Source: Crocinitomix sp. (GTDB lineage: Bacteria; Bacteroidota; Bacteroidia; Flavobacteriales_D; Crocinitomicaceae). From it: a stretch of 32,976 nt of DNA. The first letter of the stretch is position 1. Each line of letters begins with the position of its first letter. Positions 15,325-23,510 of this stretch are shown piece by piece. Under the pieces are notes generated by a model. The model ran no database searches, was not told where the DNA came from, and was given only the letters and a program-made list of their open reading frames with translations. The translations under genes were made by a program, and so were the position numbers. Location: contig WTCE01000154.1 in NCBI GenBank assembly GCA_013138735.1, positions 1 to 32,976 on the forward strand, given 5' to 3'.

Positions 15325-15864
15325 TTACTCTATCACAATAAAATCACCACTAGTATGCTTCGACTCTAGAATAATAACCGTAGCATCTTCCTTGTTGATG
15401 TCAAATCTTACCCAACCTAAATCATCCTCAGAATTGTCGTCCAATAAATAACCTAAGTAATACGTTTTGTCAACTACTGCATTCACCGTCCACAATTCAT
15501 CCCAACGATCACCATCCCAATTTCTTGAAACAATTTTTCGGTTATAATAAACTAAGTCCATAAACCCACTCGGTCTTTTGATCGTGTCTCCTTGTGACAA
15601 TTTAAAGGTTTCACCACCAAGATGAGGCACTATCAGCGTTGATCGAAGTTCTATAAAACTGCCTATAATGATGGATTCAGAAACAGGTATATCTTTGCTA
15701 GATACTTGTGAAAAATTATATGCAAAATCGGCGGTTCCATTTCCGTTTACATCAAATGTTTGGGTTTCGGCAGGATAATGCACGCGATCAAACTTTTTCA
15801 GGTTTTCTTTTTTACATGAGAAACTGATTCCAACTAAAATGGTAATGACGATTAAGAATTTCAT
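15325..15864 (-). CDS. Small lipoprotein of unknown function
   Basis: From the ATG at 15864 the product is 179 residues: MKFLIVITILVGISFSC is a lipoprotein signal peptide with Cys17, followed by a basic KKENLKK linker. The body holds FDVNGNGTADFAYNF, a pattern like the Asp-rich calcium-binding loops of EF-hand/FG-GAP-type sequences, then strand-rich sequence. It starts 60 bases after leuS on the same strand and could be read from the leuS transcript. The frame is open further upstream to 15897, but that start would put 11 extra residues before the signal peptide. Family not recognised. Confidence 0.8.
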   Translation of the reverse strand: MKFLIVITILVGISFSCKKENLKKFDRVHYPAETQTFDVNGNGTADFAYNFSQVSSKDIPVSESIIIGSFIELRSTLIVPHLGGETFKLSQGDTIKRPSGFMDLVYYNRKIVSRNWDGDRWDELWTVNAVVDKTYYLGYLLDDNSEDDLGWVRFDINKEDATVIILESKHTSGDFIVIE

Positions 15865-15923
15865 AAGCGCGTTCTTTTTATTATTAACGCAAATCAATTG
15901 AATAGGGTTTGGTAGTCTTTCGA

Positions 15924-18824
15924 TTACACCACAATATTCACAATTCTTCCAGGTACAACAATTACCTTTTTAGGCGGCTTACCATCTAAATATTTAGCAG
16001 ATTGCTCATAAGCCAAAACAGACGCTTCAACATCATCCTTACCCATATTCGTTGGCAATGAAATTTTGAAACGCATTTTACCATTAAAAGAAACCGGATA
16101 TTCGAAATTAGCTTCTACTAAAAAGTCAGGGTTAAAGGTTGGGAAACTTGCTTTTGTAATGCTTTCCGTATTACCTAGTTTAGACCATAATTCTTCTGCA
16201 ATATGCGGAGCGTAGCTTGAAACCAAAATCAATAATTCAGACAAAACAGCTTTATTATTACATTTTTGCTCCGTAAATTCATTGGTGGCAATCATGAAGT
16301 TAGAAACTGCCGTGTTAAACGAAAAACGCTCTAAATCTTCCTGAATTTTTTTTATGGTTTTGTGCAGCGTTTTTAAAGCAGCCTTGTCCGGTTCAGCATC
16401 TGAAACTTCAAAGTTATTCTCAGCATCATGGAATAAGCGCCAAAACTTACGTAAGAAATTGTGTACGCCATTAATCCCCTTAGTATCCCAAGGTTTTGCT
16501 TGCTCTAATGGTCCTAAAAACATTTCATAACAACGTAAGGTATCTGCTCCAAATTTTTCTACTAAATCATCTGGAGTTTGAACGTTATAATATGATTTCG
16601 ACATCTTTTCAACTTCAGCTTGACAAACAAAACTCCCATCCAATTCGGGTAATATATCTCCTTCACCAAGATATTTGAATAAAGGATCTTTGGAGGCTCT
16701 ACCTATTTCCAATCTGTCGTTATCTACATATTTAATATCAATATGTAATTTGTTCCAAAAGATTCCGTCATTTTCAATTCTCTCAATTAATTTTTGTGCA
16801 TTTTCTCCGCAAATATTATTTGAGATATGATTGAAAATTTCTTCTTTTTGATTCATATATGCAGCTCCTTTTCCAATTTCCCGTAGAATAGAATGGGAAA
16901 CATATATTGGTCGAATCTTTTCAGAAAATTGAATTCTGCCGATAATACTACTTCTCCCCAAAATCATCCCCTGATTAATCATTTTCTTAAACGGCTCATT
17001 AAAATTAATGAAACCCATATCATTCAAAAACTTCGTCCAAAAACGGGAGTACAATAAGTGCCCCGTTGCGTGCTCTGATCCTCCAATATATAAATCAACT
17101 TGGTTCCAATAATCCGCTTTTTCTTTCGATACAAAAACATCCTCATTCTTAGGATCCATATATCTTAAAAAATACCATGAAGAACCTGCCCAACCTGGCA
17201 TGGTATTATACTCCATTCGGTCGCCCATAAAAACATTCCAAGCACTATCTTCAGCTCGCGCCAAAGGTGGCTCGCCATCTTCAGTTGGTAAATATTTATC
17301 CACCTCAGGAAGTGTAACTGGCAATTGATCATCTGGCACTAAATAAGGCGTGCCGTTTTTATAATAAACTGGGAATGGTTCTCCCCAATAACGTTGTCTT
17401 GAAAAGACAGCATCACGTAATCTATAGTTCGTTTGACCTTTTCCAAAGCCGCGTTTTTCAATTTCGTATATAGCTAATTTGATTGCTTTCTTAGCTGGCA
17501 AGTCGTTTAAGAAGTCAGAATCTGTAATTACCACATCTTTTTCAGCATAAGCCGTTTCTGATATGTCAACGTCTTTAAAAATATTCTTAATGTCAATTCC
17601 AAAGTGTCCTGCAAAATCATAATCACGTTGGTCACCGCAAGGAACTGCCATAACTGCACCTGTTCCATATCCGGCTAACACATAATCAGCAATCCAAATT
17701 TCAATTTTCTCACCTGTAAATGGATGCAAGGCATAAGCTCCTGTAAAAGCACCACTAATGTTTTTTACATCTGCCTGGCGATCACGTTCTGTCTTTAAGC
17801 TTGCTTGTTTTTGGTAAGTTGCAATTGCATCCTTGTATTTATCTGTTGTCAATTCAGAAACCAATTCATGTTCTGGCGCTAGCACCATAAATGAAACCCC
17901 ATAAATTGTATCTGGGCGGGTTGTAAACACTTCAATGTCGTGTCCACTTTCTGTTTTAAATACAACAGAAGCTCCAACAGATTTTCCAATCCAATTGCGC
18001 TGTTGATCTTTAATAGAGTCCGTCCAATCAACCGTGTCTAAATCATTAATTAAACGTTCGGCATAAGCAGTAATTCGCATGCTCCATTGGCGCATTAATT
18101 TTTGCTCAACAGGATGCCCGCCGCGTTCTGAAACGCCGTCTTTAATTTCATCATTTGCCAAAACAGTTCCTAGCGCAGGGCACCAATTCACCCATGAATC
18201 TGCCAAGAATGTCAAGCGGTAATTCATTAAAATTTGTTGGCGTTTTGCCTCAGAATAGCCTTTCCAATCTGCCGCAGTGAAGTCTGCTGTTTCTGCGCAA
18301 TCAGCATTCACATTCGCATTCCCTTCGTTTTCAAAAATAACTTCAAGGTTGTCAATCGTTTCTGCTTTATTAGCGTCTTTATTATACCAAGCATTGTAAA
18401 GCTGCTTAAAAATCCACTGAGTCCACTTATAATAAGAAGGATCGGAGGTTCTAACTTCACGATCCCAATCAAAGGAAAATCCAATTTTATCCAATTGTTT
18501 CCGATAACGATTCAAATTGGTTTCAGTTGTAATTGCTGGATGTTGCCCTGTTTGAATAGCATATTGCTCAGCCGGTAATCCAAAAGAATCATAACCCATT
18601 GGATGAAGGACATTGTGACCCGTTAATTTTTTATAACGCGCATAAATATCCGAAGCAATATAACCTAATGGATGACCAACATGTAAACCTGCACCAGAAG
18701 GGTAAGGAAACATAGACAAGCCATAATATTTTGGTTTGTCAGATCCGTCTTCAGCACTAAATGTTTTGTTCTCTGCCCAGTATTGTTGCCATTTGGCCTC
18801 AATCTCGTTAAAATTATACTCCAT
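15924..18824 (-). CDS. leuS: Leucyl-tRNA synthetase
   Basis: The 966-residue class I synthetase charges tRNA-Leu. Seen: HIGH-type motif HVGH at 48-51 within PYPSGAGLHVGHPLGY, the CP1 editing domain with TTRPDTIYG near 300 and GTGAVMAVP(C)GDQRDYDFA near 400, WGEPFPVYY after SRQRYWGEPF, and KMSKS at 740-744. The segment between about 635 and 735, just ahead of KMSKS, is a long lineage-type insert (GRSSIIGRIQFSEKIRP ... LDGSFVCQAEVEKMSKS); Bacteroidota LeuRS have an insert here and this one looks on the long side. The C-terminal domain ends VVVPGRIVNIVV. A -7 element lies at 18850-18857, 25 bases before the ATG. Confidence 0.97.
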   Translation of the reverse strand: MEYNFNEIEAKWQQYWAENKTFSAEDGSDKPKYYGLSMFPYPSGAGLHVGHPLGYIASDIYARYKKLTGHNVLHPMGYDSFGLPAEQYAIQTGQHPAITTETNLNRYRKQLDKIGFSFDWDREVRTSDPSYYKWTQWIFKQLYNAWYNKDANKAETIDNLEVIFENEGNANVNADCAETADFTAADWKGYSEAKRQQILMNYRLTFLADSWVNWCPALGTVLANDEIKDGVSERGGHPVEQKLMRQWSMRITAYAERLINDLDTVDWTDSIKDQQRNWIGKSVGASVVFKTESGHDIEVFTTRPDTIYGVSFMVLAPEHELVSELTTDKYKDAIATYQKQASLKTERDRQADVKNISGAFTGAYALHPFTGEKIEIWIADYVLAGYGTGAVMAVPCGDQRDYDFAGHFGIDIKNIFKDVDISETAYAEKDVVITDSDFLNDLPAKKAIKLAIYEIEKRGFGKGQTNYRLRDAVFSRQRYWGEPFPVYYKNGTPYLVPDDQLPVTLPEVDKYLPTEDGEPPLARAEDSAWNVFMGDRMEYNTMPGWAGSSWYFLRYMDPKNEDVFVSKEKADYWNQVDLYIGGSEHATGHLLYSRFWTKFLNDMGFINFNEPFKKMINQGMILGRSSIIGRIQFSEKIRPIYVSHSILREIGKGAAYMNQKEEIFNHISNNICGENAQKLIERIENDGIFWNKLHIDIKYVDNDRLEIGRASKDPLFKYLGEGDILPELDGSFVCQAEVEKMSKSYYNVQTPDDLVEKFGADTLRCYEMFLGPLEQAKPWDTKGINGVHNFLRKFWRLFHDAENNFEVSDAEPDKAALKTLHKTIKKIQEDLERFSFNTAVSNFMIATNEFTEQKCNNKAVLSELLILVSSYAPHIAEELWSKLGNTESITKASFPTFNPDFLVEANFEYPVSFNGKMRFKISLPTNMGKDDVEASVLAYEQSAKYLDGKPPKKVIVVPGRIVNIVV

Positions 18825-18849
18825 GTCCTTGATTCTTATTATAAAGGCG

Positions 18850-18857
18850 CAAAGGTA
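18850..18857 (-). promoter_or_regulatory. -7 promoter element of leuS
   Basis: On the minus strand TACCTTTG matches TAnnTTTG and lies 25 bases before the leuS ATG. TTG triplets at 14 and 22 bases upstream come from the repeat at 18865-18905, so the repeat may supply the -33 part. Confidence 0.5.
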
Positions 18858-18864
18858 GTAAATT

Positions 18865-18905
18865 CAATGTGCAATTGTGCAATTGTTCAATTATCAATGT
18901 GCAAT
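18865..18905. repeat. AT-rich CAATGTGC/CAATTG interspersed repeat, copy 1
   Basis: Built from tandem-like units GTGCAATT, GTGCAATT, GTTCAATT and ATCAATGTGCAA. A related copy in the other orientation is at 32780-32810, sharing ACATTGATAATTG and TTGCACATTG. Both sit in gene-free DNA. Confidence 0.55.
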
Positions 18906-18994
18906 ATTTCAATTAGGAAGGGGGAATTAGTTCAAATGCAAGAGGTTTTGGGCAAAAGGTAAAAATGATCCAAAATGTGTCACAGCCTTTAGCG

Positions 18995-19052
18995 TCAGTT
19001 CGAGTGATTTTTAAAAAAGCGAAGCTAATTTAAAAAGCGTATCGAGAACAAG
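18995..19052. repeat. Intergenic REP-like hairpin with TTCGAGTGAT core
   Basis: CAGTTCGAGTGATTTTT on the left and AAAAAGCGTATCGAGAAC on the right form an imperfect inverted repeat that ends just after the cytochrome-like lipoprotein gene (stop at 19057). From memory, elements of this form are scattered in many Bacteroidota genomes; I could not check it. It may serve as the terminator of the lipoprotein gene. Confidence 0.5.
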
Positions 19053-19056
19053 CGGG

Positions 19057-19413
19057 TTAGTTCTCTGGATAACCTTGCAAAATCCAGCATCTCATTGTTT
19101 GATATTCGTCGTTTGTCAATGAATCGATCCCAAAAAGATTCGGACTGATAGGCATTGTTTTTTCAACGAGTACTTCATTTTGCCAATTTCCTGAGTTAAG
19201 TTGAGATTGGACTTGAGAATAATCATCTATCCATGCATCATGGCAACCTGTTCCACCGCCAAGTCCTGTTTTACACGAGGATTCAATAATTGGTCTGATT
19301 TCAAATTCATAGGAAATGATCGTGTCACAACCAAATGGAGAAACCTTATCCTTTAAGCAAGAAGTAAGACTGATGATGGCCAAAATTAGAATTGGAAGTG
19401 TAATTTTTTTCAT
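19057..19413 (-). CDS. Cytochrome c-like lipoprotein with an expanded haem motif
   Basis: The 118-residue product has lipoprotein signal MKKITLPILILAIISLTSC (Cys19). The body resembles small Bacteroidota cytochrome-like lipoproteins: FEIRPIIESSC, then GCHDAW, then TMPIS, LTNDEYQTMRCWI and QGYPEN, where TMP would supply the axial Met and the LT..E...WI..G.P block is the usual C-terminal helix. The haem-attachment motif is stretched: C47 and C57-H58 are nine residues apart (CxxxxxxxxxCH) with a Gly-rich insert, in place of CxxCH. It may bind haem with an unusual site, or may have lost haem. It follows the sod gene on the same strand but the terminator at 19425-19474 lies between them. Confidence 0.75.
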   Translation of the reverse strand: MKKITLPILILAIISLTSCLKDKVSPFGCDTIISYEFEIRPIIESSCKTGLGGGTGCHDAWIDDYSQVQSQLNSGNWQNEVLVEKTMPISPNLFGIDSLTNDEYQTMRCWILQGYPEN

Positions 19414-19424
19414 GGTATAAATTC

Positions 19425-19474
19425 AAAAAACCGCCACTCTAAAGCAGTTTTATTAAAAGTTTAGAGCGACGGTT
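19425..19474 (-). terminator. Terminator downstream of the superoxide dismutase gene
   Basis: On the minus strand AACCGTCG-CTCTAAA pairs with TTTAGAG-TGGCGGTT (5 plus 7 base pairs with an internal loop) and is followed by TTTTTTG. It lies 80 bases past the sod stop codon and 12 bases ahead of the next start codon. Confidence 0.7.
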
Positions 19475-19552
19475 ATAAAATTGTTTTGATACAGCTTATT
19501 TAGCGTCTGATAATAAAGTCAAGTGTTTGAACTCGATCTTTATACACAAACA

Positions 19553-20158
19553 TTATTTATTGGCCGCGTATCTGTTAGATACTTCATCCCAATTGATCAC
19601 ATTAAAAAATGCGTTCACATAATCAGGTCTTCTGTTTTGATATTTTAAGTAGTAAGCGTGCTCCCAAACATCCAATCCTAAAATCGGCGTTCCACCACAT
19701 CCAATTCCATTCATTAATGGATTGTCTTGATTTGGTGTTGAACAAACTTCAACAACTCCTCCAGCGTGAACGCAAAGCCAAGCCCATCCTGATCCAAATC
19801 GTGTTGCAGCAGCTGTCGAAAAAGCAGTTTTGAAAGTTGCAAAATCGCCGTAAGCGGCATTAATTGCATCAGCCAATTCTCCTGATGGTTCACCACCACC
19901 ATTTGGCGACATAACCGTCCAAAATAAAGAGTGATTGTAAAAACCACCACCGTTATTTCTAACAGCTGGGTTGTCAGCACAGTTGGCCAAAATATCTTCG
20001 ATTGAACTTCCTGCTAAGTCAGTTCCTTCAATTGCAGCGTTTAATTTAGATGTATATCCAGCGTGATGCTTTCCATGATGAATTTCCATGGTTTGTGTAT
20101 CAATGCTTGGTTCTAAAGCGTTGTGTGCATATGGTAATGCAGGTAATTCAAATGCCAT
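19553..20158 (-). CDS. Superoxide dismutase, Fe/Mn family
   Basis: The 201-residue enzyme converts superoxide to oxygen and hydrogen peroxide in the cytoplasm (no signal peptide). Metal ligands: His27 (MEIHHGKHH), His76 ([11 protein letters not shown]), Asp163 and His167 (LDVWEHAYY). Gln144 in PNQDNPLM together with Gly in GGGFYNH is the arrangement typical of Mn-type enzymes, where Fe-type enzymes carry the glutamine in the other position; manganese or cambialistic use is therefore likely, but metal choice cannot be read reliably from sequence. Length is normal. A TAGATTTG element at 20197-20204 is the likely -7 site. Divergent from the small lipoprotein gene at 20283. I leave the symbol open between sodA and sodB. 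Confidence 0.96.
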   Translation of the reverse strand: MAFELPALPYAHNALEPSIDTQTMEIHHGKHHAGYTSKLNAAIEGTDLAGSSIEDILANCADNPAVRNNGGGFYNHSLFWTVMSPNGGGEPSGELADAINAAYGDFATFKTAFSTAAATRFGSGWAWLCVHAGGVVEVCSTPNQDNPLMNGIGCGGTPILGLDVWEHAYYLKYQNRRPDYVNAFFNVINWDEVSNRYAANK

Positions 20159-20196
20159 TATAGTATAGTTTTAAGTGTTAAATATTTATCTCTACC

Positions 20197-20204
20197 AAAT
20201 CTAA
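20197..20204 (-). promoter_or_regulatory. -7 promoter element of the superoxide dismutase gene
   Basis: On the minus strand TAGATTTG matches TAnnTTTG, 38 bases before the ATG. No clear -33 element at the normal distance. Confidence 0.45.
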
Positions 20205-20232
20205 CAAGAATCAACCATATTATGTTCTAATA

Positions 20233-20262
20233 TTGAAAAAATTAAAGTTTTTCATACATTTG
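20233..20262 (+). promoter_or_regulatory. Promoter of the small acidic lipoprotein gene
   Basis: TTG (20233-20235), a 19-base spacer and TACATTTG (20255-20262) match the consensus. Transcription near 20268 gives a leader of about 15 bases, with GAGGAAAAT in it. Confidence 0.7.
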
Positions 20263-20282
20263 AGGAAAATTAAAATTAAAAG

Positions 20283-20582
20283 ATGAAGAAATTAGTATTT
20301 TTTATGATGGTTGGGGCGACTGTAGCCTTGACGTCATGTGGGAATGATGAGCCAAAAGTTGAAGACGTAATTGAAACAACTGAAAACGGAAACAACATGT
20401 TAAACAACATGATGGAGCAAGGGTTGAATGAAGTTATAAATGAAGCAACTGAGCAATTAGGTGATTCTACATCTGCTTTAAACAACATGATGGACACATT
20501 GAAAGATGTGATGGAAGACAACAAAGATTTGATTGAAGACAAAGTAGGAGAAGGAATTGATGCATTAAACAATTCTTTCTAA
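20283..20582 (+). CDS. Small acidic lipoprotein of unknown function
   Basis: The 99-residue product starts MKKLVFFMMVGATVALTSC with lipidation Cys19, then GNDEPK. The mature part is acidic, rich in Asn, Met and Asp/Glu, and predicted to be almost all helical, with repeated NNMM-type segments (NNMLNNMMEQGLN, ALNNMMDTLKDVMEDN) that could make a helical hairpin or coiled coil. It has its own promoter and terminator. It is not a recognised family; an envelope stress or outer-membrane-associated role is only a guess. Confidence 0.82.
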   Translation: MKKLVFFMMVGATVALTSCGNDEPKVEDVIETTENGNNMLNNMMEQGLNEVINEATEQLGDSTSALNNMMDTLKDVMEDNKDLIEDKVGEGIDALNNSF

Positions 20583-20609
20583 GAAAAGTCAATTAATTTC
20601 AAGAATTCA

Positions 20610-20654
20610 AAACCATTCCTTTCGTCTAAGACGGATAAGGGATGGTTTTTTTTT
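20610..20654 (+). terminator. Terminator of the small lipoprotein gene
   Basis: Arms AAACCAT (20610-20616) and ATGGTTT (20642-20648) with further inner pairing CGTC/GACG, followed by a run of T. Confidence 0.8.
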
Positions 20655-20730
20655 GGTCGATACTAACGAACCAAGGTTGAAAAATACCGTAACCTCACCG
20701 TTTTCTTGCACTATTATTACGATATATTGC

Positions 20731-20746
20731 CGTCTTATACAAGACG
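20731..20746. promoter_or_regulatory. Inverted repeat upstream of the AsmA-like gene
   Basis: CGTCTT-ATAC-AAGACG is a perfect 6-base inverted repeat with a 4-base centre, 29 bases before the ATG at 20776. It could be an operator or an RNA hairpin in the leader. TATATTGC just upstream (20723-20730) is a weak -7 match. Confidence 0.4.
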
Positions 20747-20775
20747 TTGATTTCCGCAATAAAATATTTTAAGAG

Positions 20776-23472
20776 ATGAATCGGGTGAAAAGTGTGTGGA
20801 GGATATTAAAAAAGATTGCTTTTTGGGTCTTTTTTATTAGCCTATTTTTAGTTACCGTAACCACAGTTATCTTGCACATTTACGAGGATGACATTAAGGA
20901 ATACGCCATTTCTGAATTAAATAGTCACCTTAAAACAGATGTTCAAGTAAGAAATATGGAGGTTTCCATATTTCACGATTTTCCAAATGCATCCATTGCT
21001 TTTGAAAACGTATTTATTGCTGATGCTTATGAAGAAGTAACGAGTGATGACACCTTGCTTTTTGCACGGGAGATGTATTTTCATTTTAATTTATGGGATA
21101 TTTGGAGTGGTGATTATAAAGTGAAACGCGCCAGTATTCATCAAGGACAAATTAACCTTAAGACAACCAAAAGTGGTGATATTAATTATGGTATAATTAA
21201 ACCTGTAGAAGACTCTATTCCTAAAGAAAGTAATTTTTCTTTTTTACTAGACTTATTGAAAGTAGAGGATGTTGACTTTGTTTTTATGAATCGTTCCACC
21301 AATCAGGATTATCGCTTAAAAATTCATGAGGCGTTCATTCGTGGCGACTTTGCTGAAACAAATTATCAATTAAATGCTGAGGGTGATTTGTTGGTAGAGA
21401 AATTAAAGAGTGGATCTTTAACGTTGATTTCGAATAAAGAAGCGAATTTAAATTTGGCTTTGGATATTAATACGTTGGATAAATCCTATCGCTTTAAAAA
21501 AGGGGATTTAGGAGTAGAGGATATGGCTTTTGATATTACTGGAATAATTGATTCATCACAAATTGATTTAGACGTAATTGGGAGTCAAATTCAAGTTTCA
21601 GAATTAGTGAATAGTATCATTCCAGAAGAATCCGAACATGCTGGGAAATATCAAGGCGAAGGTCTGGTCAACTTTAATGGGAAAATTAGCGGGCCACTTT
21701 CGCGAACAAAAATGCCCTCAATTGTGGCGGATTTCTCAGTAGACCAAGGAGCCTTGCTAGAAGCCGAACACAAGCTTAAAATTCATAGCATTAATGTGCT
21801 TGGAAATTATCAAAACGCCTTCGAGGACCGAAAAGAAGTGCTTGATTTTAAAACATTTAGTTTTAAATTATTAAACAGTCATTTGACCGGAACAGGGACT
21901 ATGGAAGATTTTTCCCAACCGAAACTCACTACTCAAGCTGTAGGTGATTTAGATTTGGCTGCTTTTCACCGCTTTTTTGGCTTTAAAAATGTTGAAGAAT
22001 TAGCCGGTAATGTAAAACTCGATCTTTCATGTGTCATTCTGTTTTTTGATCCTGAATATAGAAAAGATCTCTTTGAAATTCAATCATCCAATGGAAATAT
22101 AGCCCTAAGCAATGTGGTTTATAAGGCAGAAGGGGATGCTTTGAGATATACCAATATTAGTGGCGATATTTTAGTCCAAGGAAAAGATGCCGCTGCTAAA
22201 AATTTATCGATTAAAACACAAAATTCAGATTTGATTTTAAATGGCGCATTGAAAAACTTTGTCCCTTTTGTCGAAGGTTCAGGGAGTCTTGGCCTAATTG
22301 CTTCACTCGAATCTTCCAATTTTGATTTAAATGAATTTTTAGGAACAGCCAATAAAGATAAAGAAGGCCCTTTAACCATGTTTGAACTCCCAGGTGATAT
22401 TAATGTCAACATTCAAATGAATATTGATCGATTTTTGTGGGATAACCACACATTTGAAGCAATTACGGGGCAATTTTTACTGGCCAATCGCAAGGTAACC
22501 GTGAATCAAATGCGTTTAAGTACGTTGGGTGGAAATGTGAAAGGAAAATTGATTTTAGAAAACCGCTTAGAGAATGGAAATATCATTGACGGTCAAATTG
22601 CATTCAATTCAATCAACGCTAAAAATTTATTTAAAGAATGGGATAATTTCCAGCAAAAATCTATTACAGACGAACATATTTCAGGAACAATAAGCGGAAA
22701 TATTGATTTATTGCTGCTCTTTAATCCATATTTTTCATTGGTTGAGGAACAGATATTGGCAGTTTCTGACCTTACAATTATCAATGGTGAGTTGAATGAT
22801 TTGGAAACTATGAAATCGATTACCGACTATATGCGTTCAAATAATGTGCTAAAAATGATGTTGAATAAACATATTGATCGATTTGAAGAAAAGTTAATGC
22901 ATTTGAAATTCTCAGAAATGAAGAATACAATTGAAATTAAAGATCGGCGAATAACAATTCCAAAAATGACCATAAAAAGTAATGCCTTAGATGTTGATTT
23001 ATTTGGATGGCATGACTTTGATAATAATATTGAATATCATTTCAGTTTTAGATTTAGACAACTCAAAACCAAAGCCGAGTATACAGAATTTGGTAAGGTA
23101 GAAGATGATGGATTAGGAATTATTATTTATATGACCATGGGCGGAACAATTGATGAACCAACCTTTAGCCTAGATTCGGATGAGCGTAAAAATGATATTA
23201 AGGAGAACATTCAGTTAGAAAAAACCAATATGAAGTCCATGCTAAAAACTGAATTTGGACTGTTTCAAAAGGACAGCACGGTTCAAAAAGTTGCCGAAGA
23301 CAATAAAAATGAAGTGGAATTTATCTTCTATGAAACCGATATTGAAACGGAAGAAATTGATACCACCTCTAAAAAGAAAAATAAAAAGCGCGTCGGTAAG
23401 TTTTTCGATAAATTGAAAGAAGAAGCAGAAAAAGACAAGGATAAAGTGGAGTACGAGCAGGACATACAATAA
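20776..23472 (+). CDS. AsmA-like inner-membrane protein
   Basis: The 898-residue product has a single N-terminal membrane helix (about 12-33, FWVFFISLFLVTVTTVIL) followed by a long region with the AsmA hallmark: residues 38-60 with IKEYAISELNSHLKTDVQVRN, then VSIFHDFPNASIAFENVFI, and repeated beta strands. The C-terminal part has the AsmA-type sequence MRLSTLGGNVKGKLILENRL and the end is Lys/Glu-rich (KKKNKKRVGKFFDKLKEEAEKDKDK). AsmA-like proteins are now viewed as bridges that move lipid between inner and outer membrane; this role is inferred from the family. The histidine kinase gene starts 38 bases later on the same strand, so the two probably form an operon. Confidence 0.85.
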   Translation: MNRVKSVWRILKKIAFWVFFISLFLVTVTTVILHIYEDDIKEYAISELNSHLKTDVQVRNMEVSIFHDFPNASIAFENVFIADAYEEVTSDDTLLFAREMYFHFNLWDIWSGDYKVKRASIHQGQINLKTTKSGDINYGIIKPVEDSIPKESNFSFLLDLLKVEDVDFVFMNRSTNQDYRLKIHEAFIRGDFAETNYQLNAEGDLLVEKLKSGSLTLISNKEANLNLALDINTLDKSYRFKKGDLGVEDMAFDITGIIDSSQIDLDVIGSQIQVSELVNSIIPEESEHAGKYQGEGLVNFNGKISGPLSRTKMPSIVADFSVDQGALLEAEHKLKIHSINVLGNYQNAFEDRKEVLDFKTFSFKLLNSHLTGTGTMEDFSQPKLTTQAVGDLDLAAFHRFFGFKNVEELAGNVKLDLSCVILFFDPEYRKDLFEIQSSNGNIALSNVVYKAEGDALRYTNISGDILVQGKDAAAKNLSIKTQNSDLILNGALKNFVPFVEGSGSLGLIASLESSNFDLNEFLGTANKDKEGPLTMFELPGDINVNIQMNIDRFLWDNHTFEAITGQFLLANRKVTVNQMRLSTLGGNVKGKLILENRLENGNIIDGQIAFNSINAKNLFKEWDNFQQKSITDEHISGTISGNIDLLLLFNPYFSLVEEQILAVSDLTIINGELNDLETMKSITDYMRSNNVLKMMLNKHIDRFEEKLMHLKFSEMKNTIEIKDRRITIPKMTIKSNALDVDLFGWHDFDNNIEYHFSFRFRQLKTKAEYTEFGKVEDDGLGIIIYMTMGGTIDEPTFSLDSDERKNDIKENIQLEKTNMKSMLKTEFGLFQKDSTVQKVAEDNKNEVEFIFYETDIETEEIDTTSKKKNKKRVGKFFDKLKEEAEKDKDKVEYEQDIQ

Positions 23473-23510
23473 TAATAAGTAATTTCCGTTTCTTCAAAGC
23501 AAGGCTTTAT

